From positions 1-14,439 of the forward strand of contig PHDR01000024.1 of assembly GCA_002841035.1 (NCBI GenBank): DNA of 14,439 nt. The letters run 5' to 3'. Below, in pieces: positions 1-6,421 of the stretch (within the stretch, counting starts at the first letter, position 1; each line of letters begins with the position of its first letter). Origin of the DNA: Bacteroidetes bacterium HGW-Bacteroidetes-12. GTDB lineage: Bacteria; Bacteroidota; Bacteroidia; Flavobacteriales_E; Vicingaceae. Made by a program: the position numbers and the translations under genes. A model generated the notes under the pieces. That model was given only the letters and a program-made list of their open reading frames with translations. It did not search any database and was not told where the DNA came from.

Positions 1-252
1 GGCTGTTTTTTCTGTTTGATAAATTTGATATTTATTGTCCATGCCTAATGTTCCTGATGTGTAAGTTTTTTTGTATCCTTCAGGAATAATTCCTCTATCG
101 GAATTATAAAGATCTAAAAAGGTAAAACTAGCACAAATAGCAGCCATTTCTTTTGCTTCTTTCATGTCTTCAGGTGAGTGAAATTGAGAAATTCCGTTTA
201 AACTAAAGCAAATTAAAAAGAAGAGTGTGAAATATGTTTTTAATTTATTCAT
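1..252 (-). CDS. Probable secreted lipase-family protein, N-terminal part (runs off the left edge)
   Basis: An 84-codon open frame starts at the ATG complementary to 250-252 and continues through position 1 without a stop, so only the N-terminus is present. Residues 1-23 form a typical Sec signal peptide: a basic start (MNKLK), a hydrophobic stretch (YFTLFFLICFSLNG), and likely cleavage near IS-Q. The mature start has an ED-MKEAKEMAAICASFTFLDLY stretch followed by a G-YKKTYTSGTLGMDNKYQIY stretch. From memory this resembles the N-terminus of exported class-3-lipase-like proteins of Flavobacteria, but the catalytic GxSxG region would lie outside the window, so the family is an inference. The 172-base gap to the upstream cvpA gene suggests separate transcription. 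I saw no TAnnTTTG box just upstream. Confidence 0.65.
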   Translation of the reverse strand, partial: MNKLKTYFTLFFLICFSLNGISQFHSPEDMKEAKEMAAICASFTFLDLYNSDRGIIPEGYKKTYTSGTLGMDNKYQIYQTEKTA

Positions 253-373
253 ATACTTTTAAACTTTGGTTACTCATAAATATTGTTTTAAAGGCATTAA
301 TAACTTGCTTTCGATTATTATACCGCTTCCAAATGAAATCCCGAAAAAAGAAAGGCATTTAGAATGCGGCATA

Positions 374-419
374 ACTCAAACTAAATATCTTTTCTCCCGA
401 AAAGCTATTAAGTTTGAGT
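374..419 (-). terminator. Long imperfect stem-loop just after cvpA, possible terminator
   Basis: Positions 374-382 (ACTCAAACT) pair perfectly with 411-419. After one mismatch, 384-387 pair with 406-409. After another mismatch, 389-394 (CTTTTC) pair with 399-404 around a TCCC loop. This gives 19 base pairs in a 46-base element that begins five bases past the cvpA stop. Its position fits a transcription terminator or an mRNA 3'-end structure for cvpA. There is no T-run on the downstream (minus-strand) side, so it is not a textbook intrinsic terminator. It could instead be an intergenic palindromic repeat. Confidence 0.4.
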
Positions 420-424
420 ATATT

Positions 425-958
425 TTATTCAAGCACTTGATTAACAATTTCATCTTTCCAAGAGGCGGTTTTTTCTTTTATTTCATTTAGTTTTGGAAAC
501 AAGGTGGAAGAAAAATCGCTTAAAGGTTGAAACAACAATGATTTTGATTTCATGTCATTTTCTATAAATGAAACTTCGGCATCGATTGTATTTACTAAAT
601 TTAAAATTACACTAATAATAACTCCAAATTTCATCATTCCAAATACCATACCTGCAATTCTGTTTACTATACCAAGTGCAACCATTTTTACAATTCTTTC
701 GAGCATTTTAGCTATAAAAAAAACCAAAATTACTATACCTATAAAAGTTACCACAAAAGAAAGTAATGGTATTATTTCTGAAGAAATATGGAAGATTTTA
801 CTTAAAAAATCGGCAGAATAAGATGAAAAGTTAATGCCTCCCCAGATTCCTAAAATCAATGCGATTAAGGAGGCTATTTCAATAATAAATCCTTTTCTAA
901 AACCTTTGTAAGCACCCCAAATCAAAGGAATTATAATGATAATATCTAAATAGTTCAT
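425..958 (-). CDS. CvpA family membrane protein
   Basis: This is a 177-residue inner-membrane protein of the CvpA family, named for colicin V production in E. coli; its biochemical role in this lineage is unknown. It has four hydrophobic segments (about residues 4-16, 24-43, 63-84 and 100-123). The family's glycine-rich N-terminal signature is present (WGAYKGFRKGF, residues 14-24), as is the NRIAGMVFGMMKF motif before the fourth segment (residues 99-111). The tail after residue 125 is soluble and charged. Length is normal for the family. The ATG at 958 fits the first hydrophobic segment. The gap to the upstream Na/Pi transporter is 75 bases, so it may be read through from the phosphate operon or have its own promoter. 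No clear TAnnTTTG box was seen in that gap. A stem-loop follows its stop codon. Confidence 0.88.
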   Translation of the reverse strand: MNYLDIIIIIPLIWGAYKGFRKGFIIEIASLIALILGIWGGINFSSYSADFLSKIFHISSEIIPLLSFVVTFIGIVILVFFIAKMLERIVKMVALGIVNRIAGMVFGMMKFGVIISVILNLVNTIDAEVSFIENDMKSKSLLFQPLSDFSSTLFPKLNEIKEKTASWKDEIVNQVLE

Positions 959-1033
959 AGTGCCAAATTAGGGCAAAATCAAACGATATAGTAAATGGAT
1001 TTTATATAGTTATTAAACAAGAGTTGTTTATTT

Positions 1034-2728
1034 TTAAATTTCACCAACAACCCCTTCTGTTACATTGATAACATGGTCGCCAACTTTTTCTATGGAGTTG
1101 AATAAGTCGCTATAAATCGCTGCGTTTTGGAAGCTGTAAGCTCCTTGCTCTACATTTTTGTAATGTTCTTTTCTTATTTTTTTTCTAAATGAATTAAGTG
1201 TTTGTTCTATGTCCACAGCATGTTTTTTAGTTACATCTGCATAATTACTTGTTAGGTTTTTCTGCATAATAGTTAATGCTTCATCTAAAATAACCAACAT
1301 ATCAAGTATATTTTTTCTTTGTTCAGGAGTAAACCATATTTTTTCTTCAAATTTTCTTTCTAGCACTTTAGAAATTTGATAATAAATGTCTCCAATACGT
1401 TCTAAATCTCCAATGATACTTAACATTCCTCTTATTTGTATGGATGAGTTTTCACTCATTTCACCTTGCGAAATTTTTGTTAAATAATCAGCAACATCTT
1501 GTTCAATTTTATCAGTAATATTTTCATATTTCTTTATTTTATGAATTATCGTATCTACTTTTTCAGCATCTTGTTCAGTAAGCAATGTTTTTATAAGTTC
1601 GTTCATTTTATTAATAAGCTTACCAAACTTAGCAATTTCTTTTTGAGCCTCTATAATTGACATTTCTGGAGTTGCCATAATGCCTGTGCTTATATGTTCT
1701 AAACGGAATTCTTCATCACTATCTCCTTTTGATTTTATGGTGTTTGTTGCCAAATTAACGAGTTGAGGAATAAACCACACCATTACGCCAATGTTAATAA
1801 TGTTATAAAGAGAATGAAACAAGGCAATTCCAATAGGAGCACTGTTTGATTGAAAAACAGAGTCTAAGTGGAATACTTCTAGCATGATATAATCTAGTCC
1901 ACTTAGAACAGGGAAAACGGATAGAAAAATGAGCATCCAAACTAAGCCAAAAATATTAACCAGTGAGTGTATTCGTGCGGATCTTTTTGCAAACACATTC
2001 CCAGTTATCGATGCAATTTCTGTATTTATGGTTCTTCCAAAATTTTGCCCTAAAACCATAGGAATTGCAACTTCAAAAGGAATGATGCCATTAAAACAAA
2101 GTACTTGAGTGAATACGATAGAAGCACTTGAAGATTGGAGTATAATGGTTAGCAAAACCCCTACCAATATAAAAAATATATTATTAAAAAATCCTAAAGA
2201 AGAGGTGCTTTCATAAAATGAAAAAAGATAATTAGAGTCATTCAAATTAGGCATTGTAGATATAATTTCGGAAAGACCTAAAAATAAAAGAGCAACTCCA
2301 AAAATAAATTCACCAATGTATTTTAGTTTGTTTTTACTGGAAAAAATAAGAGGAGTTCCGATAGCGAAAATCATTAAATAAATAAAAGAAAAATCGGCAT
2401 TAAAACCAAAAATAGAAACGAGCCAAGAAATAACGGTTGCCCCCACATTTGCCCCCAACATAATACTTACAGATTCAGCAAGTGTAATTAATCCAGTATT
2501 TACAAAGCTAACAGCCATTACTGTAGCTGAAGAAGACGAAAAAATAAGAGAGGTAATTATAAAGCCAGCTATGATTCCTGAAAATTTATTTTTTGTCATT
2601 ACATTAAAAAGCATTTTTAGTGCTGGTCCAAAAGATTTTTGGATGCTTTCACTCATGATTTTTATACCATAAATAAATAAGCCTAAAGCTCCAATGATTC
2701 TTAATGTATCTATAAATGTAAAGTCCAT
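1034..2728 (-). CDS. Na/Pi cotransporter family protein with C-terminal PhoU-like domain
   Basis: The 564-residue protein has the NptA/YjbB (SLC34-related) architecture: two inverted membrane repeats that carry sodium-coupled phosphate transport, then a cytoplasmic PhoU-like helical domain. The first repeat holds FSSSSATV and LGANVGATV (residues 63-70 and 91-99). The second holds ILQSSSASI and LGQNFGRT (196-204 and 226-233). Residues 350-560 are helical and charged, with PhoU-type stretches such as ENITDKIEQDV (402-412) and GDLERIGD (440-447). The first-repeat motif reads SSSS where the family normally has QSSS, while the second keeps QSSS. It is the third gene of a tight group: 35 bases separate it from the PiT-like gene upstream. 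Established for the family: Na+-driven Pi transport, with some bacterial members acting in export. Direction here cannot be told from sequence. Confidence 0.92.
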   Translation of the reverse strand: MDFTFIDTLRIIGALGLFIYGIKIMSESIQKSFGPALKMLFNVMTKNKFSGIIAGFIITSLIFSSSSATVMAVSFVNTGLITLAESVSIMLGANVGATVISWLVSIFGFNADFSFIYLMIFAIGTPLIFSSKNKLKYIGEFIFGVALLFLGLSEIISTMPNLNDSNYLFSFYESTSSLGFFNNIFFILVGVLLTIILQSSSASIVFTQVLCFNGIIPFEVAIPMVLGQNFGRTINTEIASITGNVFAKRSARIHSLVNIFGLVWMLIFLSVFPVLSGLDYIMLEVFHLDSVFQSNSAPIGIALFHSLYNIINIGVMVWFIPQLVNLATNTIKSKGDSDEEFRLEHISTGIMATPEMSIIEAQKEIAKFGKLINKMNELIKTLLTEQDAEKVDTIIHKIKKYENITDKIEQDVADYLTKISQGEMSENSSIQIRGMLSIIGDLERIGDIYYQISKVLERKFEEKIWFTPEQRKNILDMLVILDEALTIMQKNLTSNYADVTKKHAVDIEQTLNSFRKKIRKEHYKNVEQGAYSFQNAAIYSDLFNSIEKVGDHVINVTEGVVGEI

Positions 2729-2763
2729 TTTGTTAATTTATATCTATAATTCATAATTGACAC

Positions 2764-3882
2764 TTACCATCCAAAATAAACTTTAAGCTCGTTTTGGATG
2801 TTTACATTAACAGCTATTGCTAGTGCCACAGAAATAATTAATCCTAATGTAGCAAAACCTACATCTCTAAGAATCATTTTTATTGTTCCTGCCATTGTAC
2901 GATTAGTTTCTGCTTTTTTGGATAATTGCATGGCTAATTCTCTACCACCTAAAAGACCAAGAAAAATCCAAGTTGTACTCATAGGAATGTTACTCCATTC
3001 TTTGAAAACAAATAAAATAAATGCATACACCAAATCAATAACGCTTGCTGCTCTCACATCAACCATTTGCGATTTTTCGGTAATAATTTTTTGAATTTTA
3101 TCACCTCGTAAGTAAAATAAAACTCCCAACCCAAAAAAGATAAAAGAAGCAAAAATGATGAAATCGGTTAGTGTTAAGCTTCTATTTAAGAAAATAGCAA
3201 TGTTAGCAGCATCGTGTGTAATCCACATACTCCAAAGCCAACCACTAATTACCCATTGGGCAATTCTCCATGCTGGATGTGGTTTTCCTTGTGTGAGTTT
3301 GTTGATGGCTCCTGCTAATAAATACCAAACCAACATGGCTACAACAAATGACAATCCATAACCTATCAAACTTTTTTGAGTAACCCCTATAATTCCAGAT
3401 GCATCGGCACTAAAACAGCTTAGCAACATAAATGTTGTGGAAACAGGCATTCTTAATCGTGTAATTAAGAGTAAAATAACAGGTGCTATAATTTGCAAAA
3501 AGTGAAATTCAGTTGGAGATTCAGAAAATCCTTTAGATGTCAATCGTTGAAATGAAACATCTCCATCATACATTAACCAACTGTAAAGTACGGTAGCAAC
3601 AAAAATCCCTCCTATCCAAAGCCATAGTTTCCACCATTTTTGCTCACTATTAGAAGAAATAAATGTGCCTATAGTTTGGATAGAATCATTGGCAATGGCT
3701 GAATATCCTGCAAACATAAACCCTATCCACATAGCTATTCTCGGGTAAGGGTAGAAGATAGCTGCTATTACCACAAAAGCAGCTAATAAGCGCAAAAAAG
3801 TACGTTCTTGCAGTCCGAATAAAAGCAGTGATTCATATCTTTTTTCGCCTATTATTTGAGATGCTAAACTTAATTTACTCAT
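2764..3882 (-). CDS. PiT-like inorganic phosphate permease (divergent)
   Basis: This 372-residue polytopic membrane protein has the inverted-repeat signatures of the PiT/SLC20 phosphate transporters. First half: AGYSAIANDSIQTIGT (residues 58-73), equivalent to the GxNDxANxxG motif, followed by RMPVSTTF (144-151). Second half: ITHDAANIAIFLN (221-233), followed by NIPMSTTW (298-305). The paired PxSTT motifs are diagnostic. It differs from canonical PitA by a very short central loop (RGDKIQKIITEKSQ, about 259-272) and by HDAAN in place of the second NDxAN. About ten hydrophobic segments fill the rest. It lies 12 bases after the aquaporin-like gene and 35 before the Na/Pi gene, so the three are probably one transcript. 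The inferred role is low-affinity, cation-coupled Pi uptake across the inner membrane; another oxyanion is possible. Confidence 0.82.
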   Translation of the reverse strand: MSKLSLASQIIGEKRYESLLLFGLQERTFLRLLAAFVVIAAIFYPYPRIAMWIGFMFAGYSAIANDSIQTIGTFISSNSEQKWWKLWLWIGGIFVATVLYSWLMYDGDVSFQRLTSKGFSESPTEFHFLQIIAPVILLLITRLRMPVSTTFMLLSCFSADASGIIGVTQKSLIGYGLSFVVAMLVWYLLAGAINKLTQGKPHPAWRIAQWVISGWLWSMWITHDAANIAIFLNRSLTLTDFIIFASFIFFGLGVLFYLRGDKIQKIITEKSQMVDVRAASVIDLVYAFILFVFKEWSNIPMSTTWIFLGLLGGRELAMQLSKKAETNRTMAGTIKMILRDVGFATLGLIISVALAIAVNVNIQNELKVYFGW

Positions 3883-3894
3883 GAGTTCAGGTTA

Positions 3895-4650
3895 TTATTT
3901 TTTAAAAGACAATACTTTTGGTTTGATGTAATAAAAGATTAACAAAACGCCAACAATTGGAGCAATAATGTGGTTTATAAAAATGAATGAAAAAGACTGC
4001 TCTTTAATGGTTTGATTCCCTAATAAATCGTAAAATAAGTATCCAAAAGGATTTAACGAGGAAGTGTTTGTGAGAAAAGAAGTAGCTGCAAAAAGCACAC
4101 TAAAAAATAGACTTAAATAGATGGTTCCAACAAGTTGTTTTGATTTGAATAAGACTCTAATCATATAAAAACCATAACAAAGCAATGAAGCTGTTGCTGT
4201 ATTAATAAAAATTATCAAGGAGGAATCAGTTAGGTGTATAAGTTGAAAATTTTCAATATCAACTTGAGTGGTTATTTTATTGATTTCATTAAATATAACC
4301 ACACCTAAAAAAGCTCCAACTATTTGAGCTGGTATTTTGTGCAAAAGAATGTAAGGGTTTTTTCTTCTTAGAGAAGTAATTAGTGTAATAAAGGGGATGA
4401 TGTGAATTCGATAGGTGTGAAATGGAATGTAAACAGCAGCAAAAAATGCCAAGCCTACAGAAAAAGATAACATGATATAATCAGTATGAAATTTTTCATT
4501 GAGGTAACGGCTAATAAAAATAAAATATAATGATGAAAAAATAGTGGAAGCTATTAATTCTGCAAACGTATTTAAAAGTACGGTTTTTGTTTTGAGCATT
4601 TTTTTTAAAGATACTTTTTTTGCAGTTGTTTGTTCTATTGTTGTATTCAT
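3895..4650 (-). CDS. Divergent aquaporin/MIP-fold membrane protein with degenerate NPA motifs
   Basis: The protein has 251 residues and six hydrophobic segments. I do not recognise it as a named family, but its layout matches a major intrinsic protein. TM1 carries AELIAST (residues 30-36), like the MIP ExxGT motif. RIHIIPFIT (81-89) lies where aquaporins have GAHxNPAVT. PAQIVGAFLG (107-116) matches the AQxxGAxxG of TM3. SSLNPFGYLFYDLL (197-210) lies where the second NPA box has MNPARxxGPAL. The last helix follows at 223-243. The first NPA is therefore I85-P86-F87, the second is N200-P201-F202, and the usual selectivity-filter arginine is glycine (G203). Such changes argue against an ordinary water or glycerol channel. 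It starts a three-gene group with two phosphate transporters and has a Pho-box-like repeat 76 bases upstream, which suggests a phosphate-linked role. The fold is inferred; the substrate is unknown. Confidence 0.6.
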   Translation of the reverse strand: MNTTIEQTTAKKVSLKKMLKTKTVLLNTFAELIASTIFSSLYFIFISRYLNEKFHTDYIMLSFSVGLAFFAAVYIPFHTYRIHIIPFITLITSLRRKNPYILLHKIPAQIVGAFLGVVIFNEINKITTQVDIENFQLIHLTDSSLIIFINTATASLLCYGFYMIRVLFKSKQLVGTIYLSLFFSVLFAATSFLTNTSSLNPFGYLFYDLLGNQTIKEQSFSFIFINHIIAPIVGVLLIFYYIKPKVLSFKK

Positions 4651-4685
4651 TTTTTTACCTATTGAATAGGGCTTTTTTATTTTGT

Positions 4686-4693
4686 CAAAAGTA
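4686..4693 (-). promoter_or_regulatory. -7 promoter box (TACTTTTG) for the aquaporin-like/PiT/NaPi operon
   Basis: The minus strand reads TACTTTTG, an exact match to the Bacteroidota -7 consensus TAnnTTTG, 35 bases before the start codon at 4650. No TTTG is found at the expected -33 position. A Pho-box-like repeat lies 32 bases further upstream, as expected of an activator-dependent promoter. Confidence 0.5.
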
Positions 4694-4725
4694 AATGGTC
4701 TTTAGCTTATCTTTCTTTTTTTCTA

Positions 4726-4742
4726 TGTTAAGTTAATGTTAA
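4726..4742 (-). promoter_or_regulatory. Pho-box-like direct repeat upstream of the aquaporin-like gene
   Basis: The minus strand reads TTAACA-TTAAC-TTAACA: two identical hexamers with 11-base periodicity, and the spacer itself repeats TTAAC. In Bacillus subtilis the response regulator PhoP binds TTAACA-like hexamers spaced by about 5 bases, and E. coli PhoB boxes share the 11-base period. The repeat is in the 107-base gap between the porin stop and the aquaporin-like start. That places it upstream of an exact TAnnTTTG box and gives this gene group its own regulated promoter. Binding by a PhoB-type regulator is inferred. Confidence 0.6.
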
Positions 4743-4757
4743 CCTTTGTGCTGTAAA

Positions 4758-5987
4758 TTAGAAATTAACTTGAGCTTGCAATCGTAATAAGGAACCTTTT
4801 TGATGATTATTACGCAATGAAAAATCTTCATAAATCCTATCAGAAGTGGTGTACATAACGACCAACTCAAAGCTTTTAGCGGGTTGCCACTCTATACCTA
4901 TTTCAAGTTCTTTTACTACATAACTACGAGCATCAGTTTCGTGTTTTTTTCCTCCTTCAAAATAATGTGCTCTCACAAAAGGGATAAAGGTATGGTTTTT
5001 TATTTTTTGCAAATAGCTTAAGGTAACATATCCACCGTGCAAATTTTTAACTTCTATTGAATCTGTAAGTTTGTTAAATTCAGGTCCTCTTCCAATGTTG
5101 TATTCTGCTTGAATACCAAAAGGCTGAGGATAAAGCACTAAAGTTGCTGCGGCACGTTGGTCTTTATAGGTGAAGTCTGAATTTATTTTTGTTCCAGCAC
5201 TAATCTTACTTTTGTCAAATGTATATTCACCTGCATAGCCTTGAATGCCAGGTTCGATTAATTGATTTCCAAGTTGAATGGGGTAGCTTAAGCGAGCTAC
5301 AATGTGTTTATTGTCATTTCTTTCGGGCTGATTAGGGGTTTGACCATTATAAATACCTAACCCAAACATTCCATAATTACCCGTTCCTTTCAATCCATTT
5401 TTGGAAATATATTTCATTCGTTCTTGCACTTTTTTTGGTGTCCAATAGAAGAAAACTCCTAAATCTCGTTCATTGGCAACAGCACTGTTTAATCCATCAT
5501 TCCTATCTAAAGACAATCGATTTTGGCTTGATTGCATATTTTCAAATCCAAAAGGAATTTTACTTTGTCCCACTCTAAATCGAAAAATGTTCTCCTCATC
5601 TAATCCTAAATCAAAATAGGCATCTCTTAATTGAGCAATATTACCAGAGCTTCCTGCTGAGCTAGCAAAATCAGGTTGAATATAAAAATACACTTGCTTG
5701 CTTATTTGTCCATAAAAAATAATCCGTATTCGTCTAAGAAAGAAATCATCATCACCACCAATAGATTTGTCACATTGCTCACAAGTTAATTTGTCGTTTG
5801 TTCCCAGTGTATTATATCTAGCTTGAGCATATCCTCTTACATTTATTTTCTCATACCATTCTTTTTTGATGTTATTATTCTCTTGTGTGGTAATTGGTTT
5901 AATACTATCTGTTGCTTGTGCTAAAAACACAGAGGGAATTAGAAGAAAAAACGATGTTTTTATTAGCAACATTAAGTTAATATTCAT
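4758..5987 (-). CDS. Outer membrane porin, phosphate-selective porin O/P type
   Basis: This 409-residue beta-barrel protein resembles the OprO/OprP (Porin_O_P) family, which forms anion channels selective for phosphate or polyphosphate in the outer membrane. Residues 1-23 are a signal peptide (hydrophobic core LLIKTSFFLLIPSVFL, then AQA). The barrel starts near INVRGYAQARYNT (48-60). DFFLRRIRIIFYGQI (81-95), VYFYIQPDF (99-107), LRDAYFDLGL (120-129) and FRVGQSKIPFGFENMQSS (137-154) are the family's most conserved strands, including RDAY and VGQ-KxPFG. The chain ends in an aromatic residue (QAQVNF), the usual barrel-assembly signal. Length is normal. An unusual feature is a CxxC pair (C69, C72) in the first long loop. 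Family members are often just called porin, so phosphate selectivity rests on family resemblance, the neighbouring transporters and the Pho-box-like repeat upstream. Confidence 0.85.
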   Translation of the reverse strand: MNINLMLLIKTSFFLLIPSVFLAQATDSIKPITTQENNNIKKEWYEKINVRGYAQARYNTLGTNDKLTCEQCDKSIGGDDDFFLRRIRIIFYGQISKQVYFYIQPDFASSAGSSGNIAQLRDAYFDLGLDEENIFRFRVGQSKIPFGFENMQSSQNRLSLDRNDGLNSAVANERDLGVFFYWTPKKVQERMKYISKNGLKGTGNYGMFGLGIYNGQTPNQPERNDNKHIVARLSYPIQLGNQLIEPGIQGYAGEYTFDKSKISAGTKINSDFTYKDQRAAATLVLYPQPFGIQAEYNIGRGPEFNKLTDSIEVKNLHGGYVTLSYLQKIKNHTFIPFVRAHYFEGGKKHETDARSYVVKELEIGIEWQPAKSFELVVMYTTSDRIYEDFSLRNNHQKGSLLRLQAQVNF

Positions 5988-6002
5988 ACTTAATTTTAAT
6001 TA

Positions 6003-6028
6003 TATGTTAATTATTTTTATGTTAATTA
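6003..6028 (-). repeat. Direct repeat of TATGTTAATTA in the porin leader
   Basis: The 11-base sequence TATGTTAATTA occurs at 6003-6013 and again at 6018-6028 on the plus strand; on the coding strand each copy contains TTAACA. The 15-base period does not fit a Pho box, and both copies lie downstream of the candidate -7 box, so they would fall in the mRNA leader or act as extra regulator sites. They may be just AT-rich sequence. Confidence 0.4.
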
Positions 6029-6052
6029 TAAATAGAAAGTCAATAATTTCGG

Positions 6053-6060
6053 CAAAAATA
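6053..6060 (-). promoter_or_regulatory. -7 promoter box (TATTTTTG) for the porin gene
   Basis: The minus strand reads TATTTTTG, matching TAnnTTTG exactly, 65 bases upstream of the porin start codon. No -33 TTTG is evident. The Pho-box-like repeat begins 42 bases upstream, exactly 10 bases (about one helical turn) further than the equivalent spacing at the aquaporin-like gene. Confidence 0.5.
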
Positions 6061-6080
6061 AAAGAACATCCAATCCATTG

Positions 6081-6119
6081 GGTTAACCTAAAAACAACTT
6101 AATGTTAAGCTAGTGTTAA
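6081..6119 (-). promoter_or_regulatory. Pho-box-like direct repeat array upstream of the porin
   Basis: The minus strand has TTAACA (6119-6114), a 5-base spacer, then TTAACA (6108-6103). A third near-match, TTAACC (6086-6081), is exactly 22 bases further, two 11-base periods, with a poor unit (TTGTTT) in the phase between. This is the PhoP/PhoB-type arrangement of hexamers on one DNA face. It lies in the gap between the tRNA-Cys terminator and the porin, 21 bases upstream of the -7 box. The regulator is inferred; no sensor kinase or regulator gene is in the window. Confidence 0.6.
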
Positions 6120-6190
6120 GAATTATAAAATAAATACAGAATAGAAGCGAACAAGCACTGAGAAATGAGTTGATGTAAAAAAAAGAGATA

Positions 6191-6225
6191 AAAAAACCTC
6201 AAATCAAAAAGATTCGAGGTTTTTT
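6191..6225 (-). terminator. Intrinsic terminator of tRNA-Cys
   Basis: AAAAAACCTC (6191-6200) pairs with GAGGTTTTTT (6216-6225). After one mismatch the stem continues as AATC/GATT around an AAAAA loop. On the minus strand the stem ends in a T-run five bases after the tRNA. The symmetrical A/T flanks would let it work in both directions. Confidence 0.85.
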
Positions 6226-6229
6226 GTTG

Positions 6230-6300
6230 AGGTCCCGAGCGGATTCGAACCGCTGTGGGAGCTTTTGCAGAGCTCTGCCTAGCCGCTCGGCCACAGGACC
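6230..6300 (-). tRNA. tRNA-Cys (anticodon GCA)
   Basis: The minus strand folds into a complete cloverleaf. The acceptor stem GGTCCTG pairs with CGGGACC. The D-arm is GCC/GGC. The anticodon stem GAGCT/AGCTC holds the loop CTGCAAA with anticodon GCA, and the T-arm AGCGG/CCGCT holds the loop TTCGAAT. The discriminator base (position 6230) is U, the identity element of cysteine tRNA. The 3' CCA is not encoded and must be added after transcription. The gene is 71 bases long, with its own TAnnTTTG box upstream and a terminator downstream, so it is a single-gene transcription unit divergent from lysS. Confidence 0.97.
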
Positions 6301-6316
6301 ATTACTTAATGGTCTG

Positions 6317-6324
6317 CAAATTTA
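6317..6324 (-). promoter_or_regulatory. -7 promoter box (TAAATTTG) for tRNA-Cys
   Basis: TAAATTTG on the minus strand matches TAnnTTTG exactly and ends 16 bases before the mature tRNA 5' end, which leaves a short leader for RNase P to remove. Confidence 0.55.
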
Positions 6325-6421
6325 GTATAATTTTTTTAATTAGCGTAAAATTTATTGCCTACAAATAAATACCTATCGATAATCTTATTGTGTGCAACTC
6401 TATTCATTCCATTTTCTTTAT

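Noticed and set aside
266..490. A 74-codon plus-strand frame across the cvpA 3' end and its downstream gap
   Set aside because: It overlaps the real cvpA gene, has no promoter or recognisable domain, and its translation is low-complexity sequence shaped by the palindrome and AT-rich DNA.
1690..2728. The Na/Pi protein considered as two separate genes (transporter and PhoU)
   Set aside because: The frame is continuous from the membrane repeats into the PhoU-like region, and such fusions are known in the family.
6191..6300. The tRNA-Cys gene considered as an attachment site for an integrated element
   Set aside because: No integrase, no repeated copy of the tRNA 3' end and no foreign-looking genes were seen nearby.
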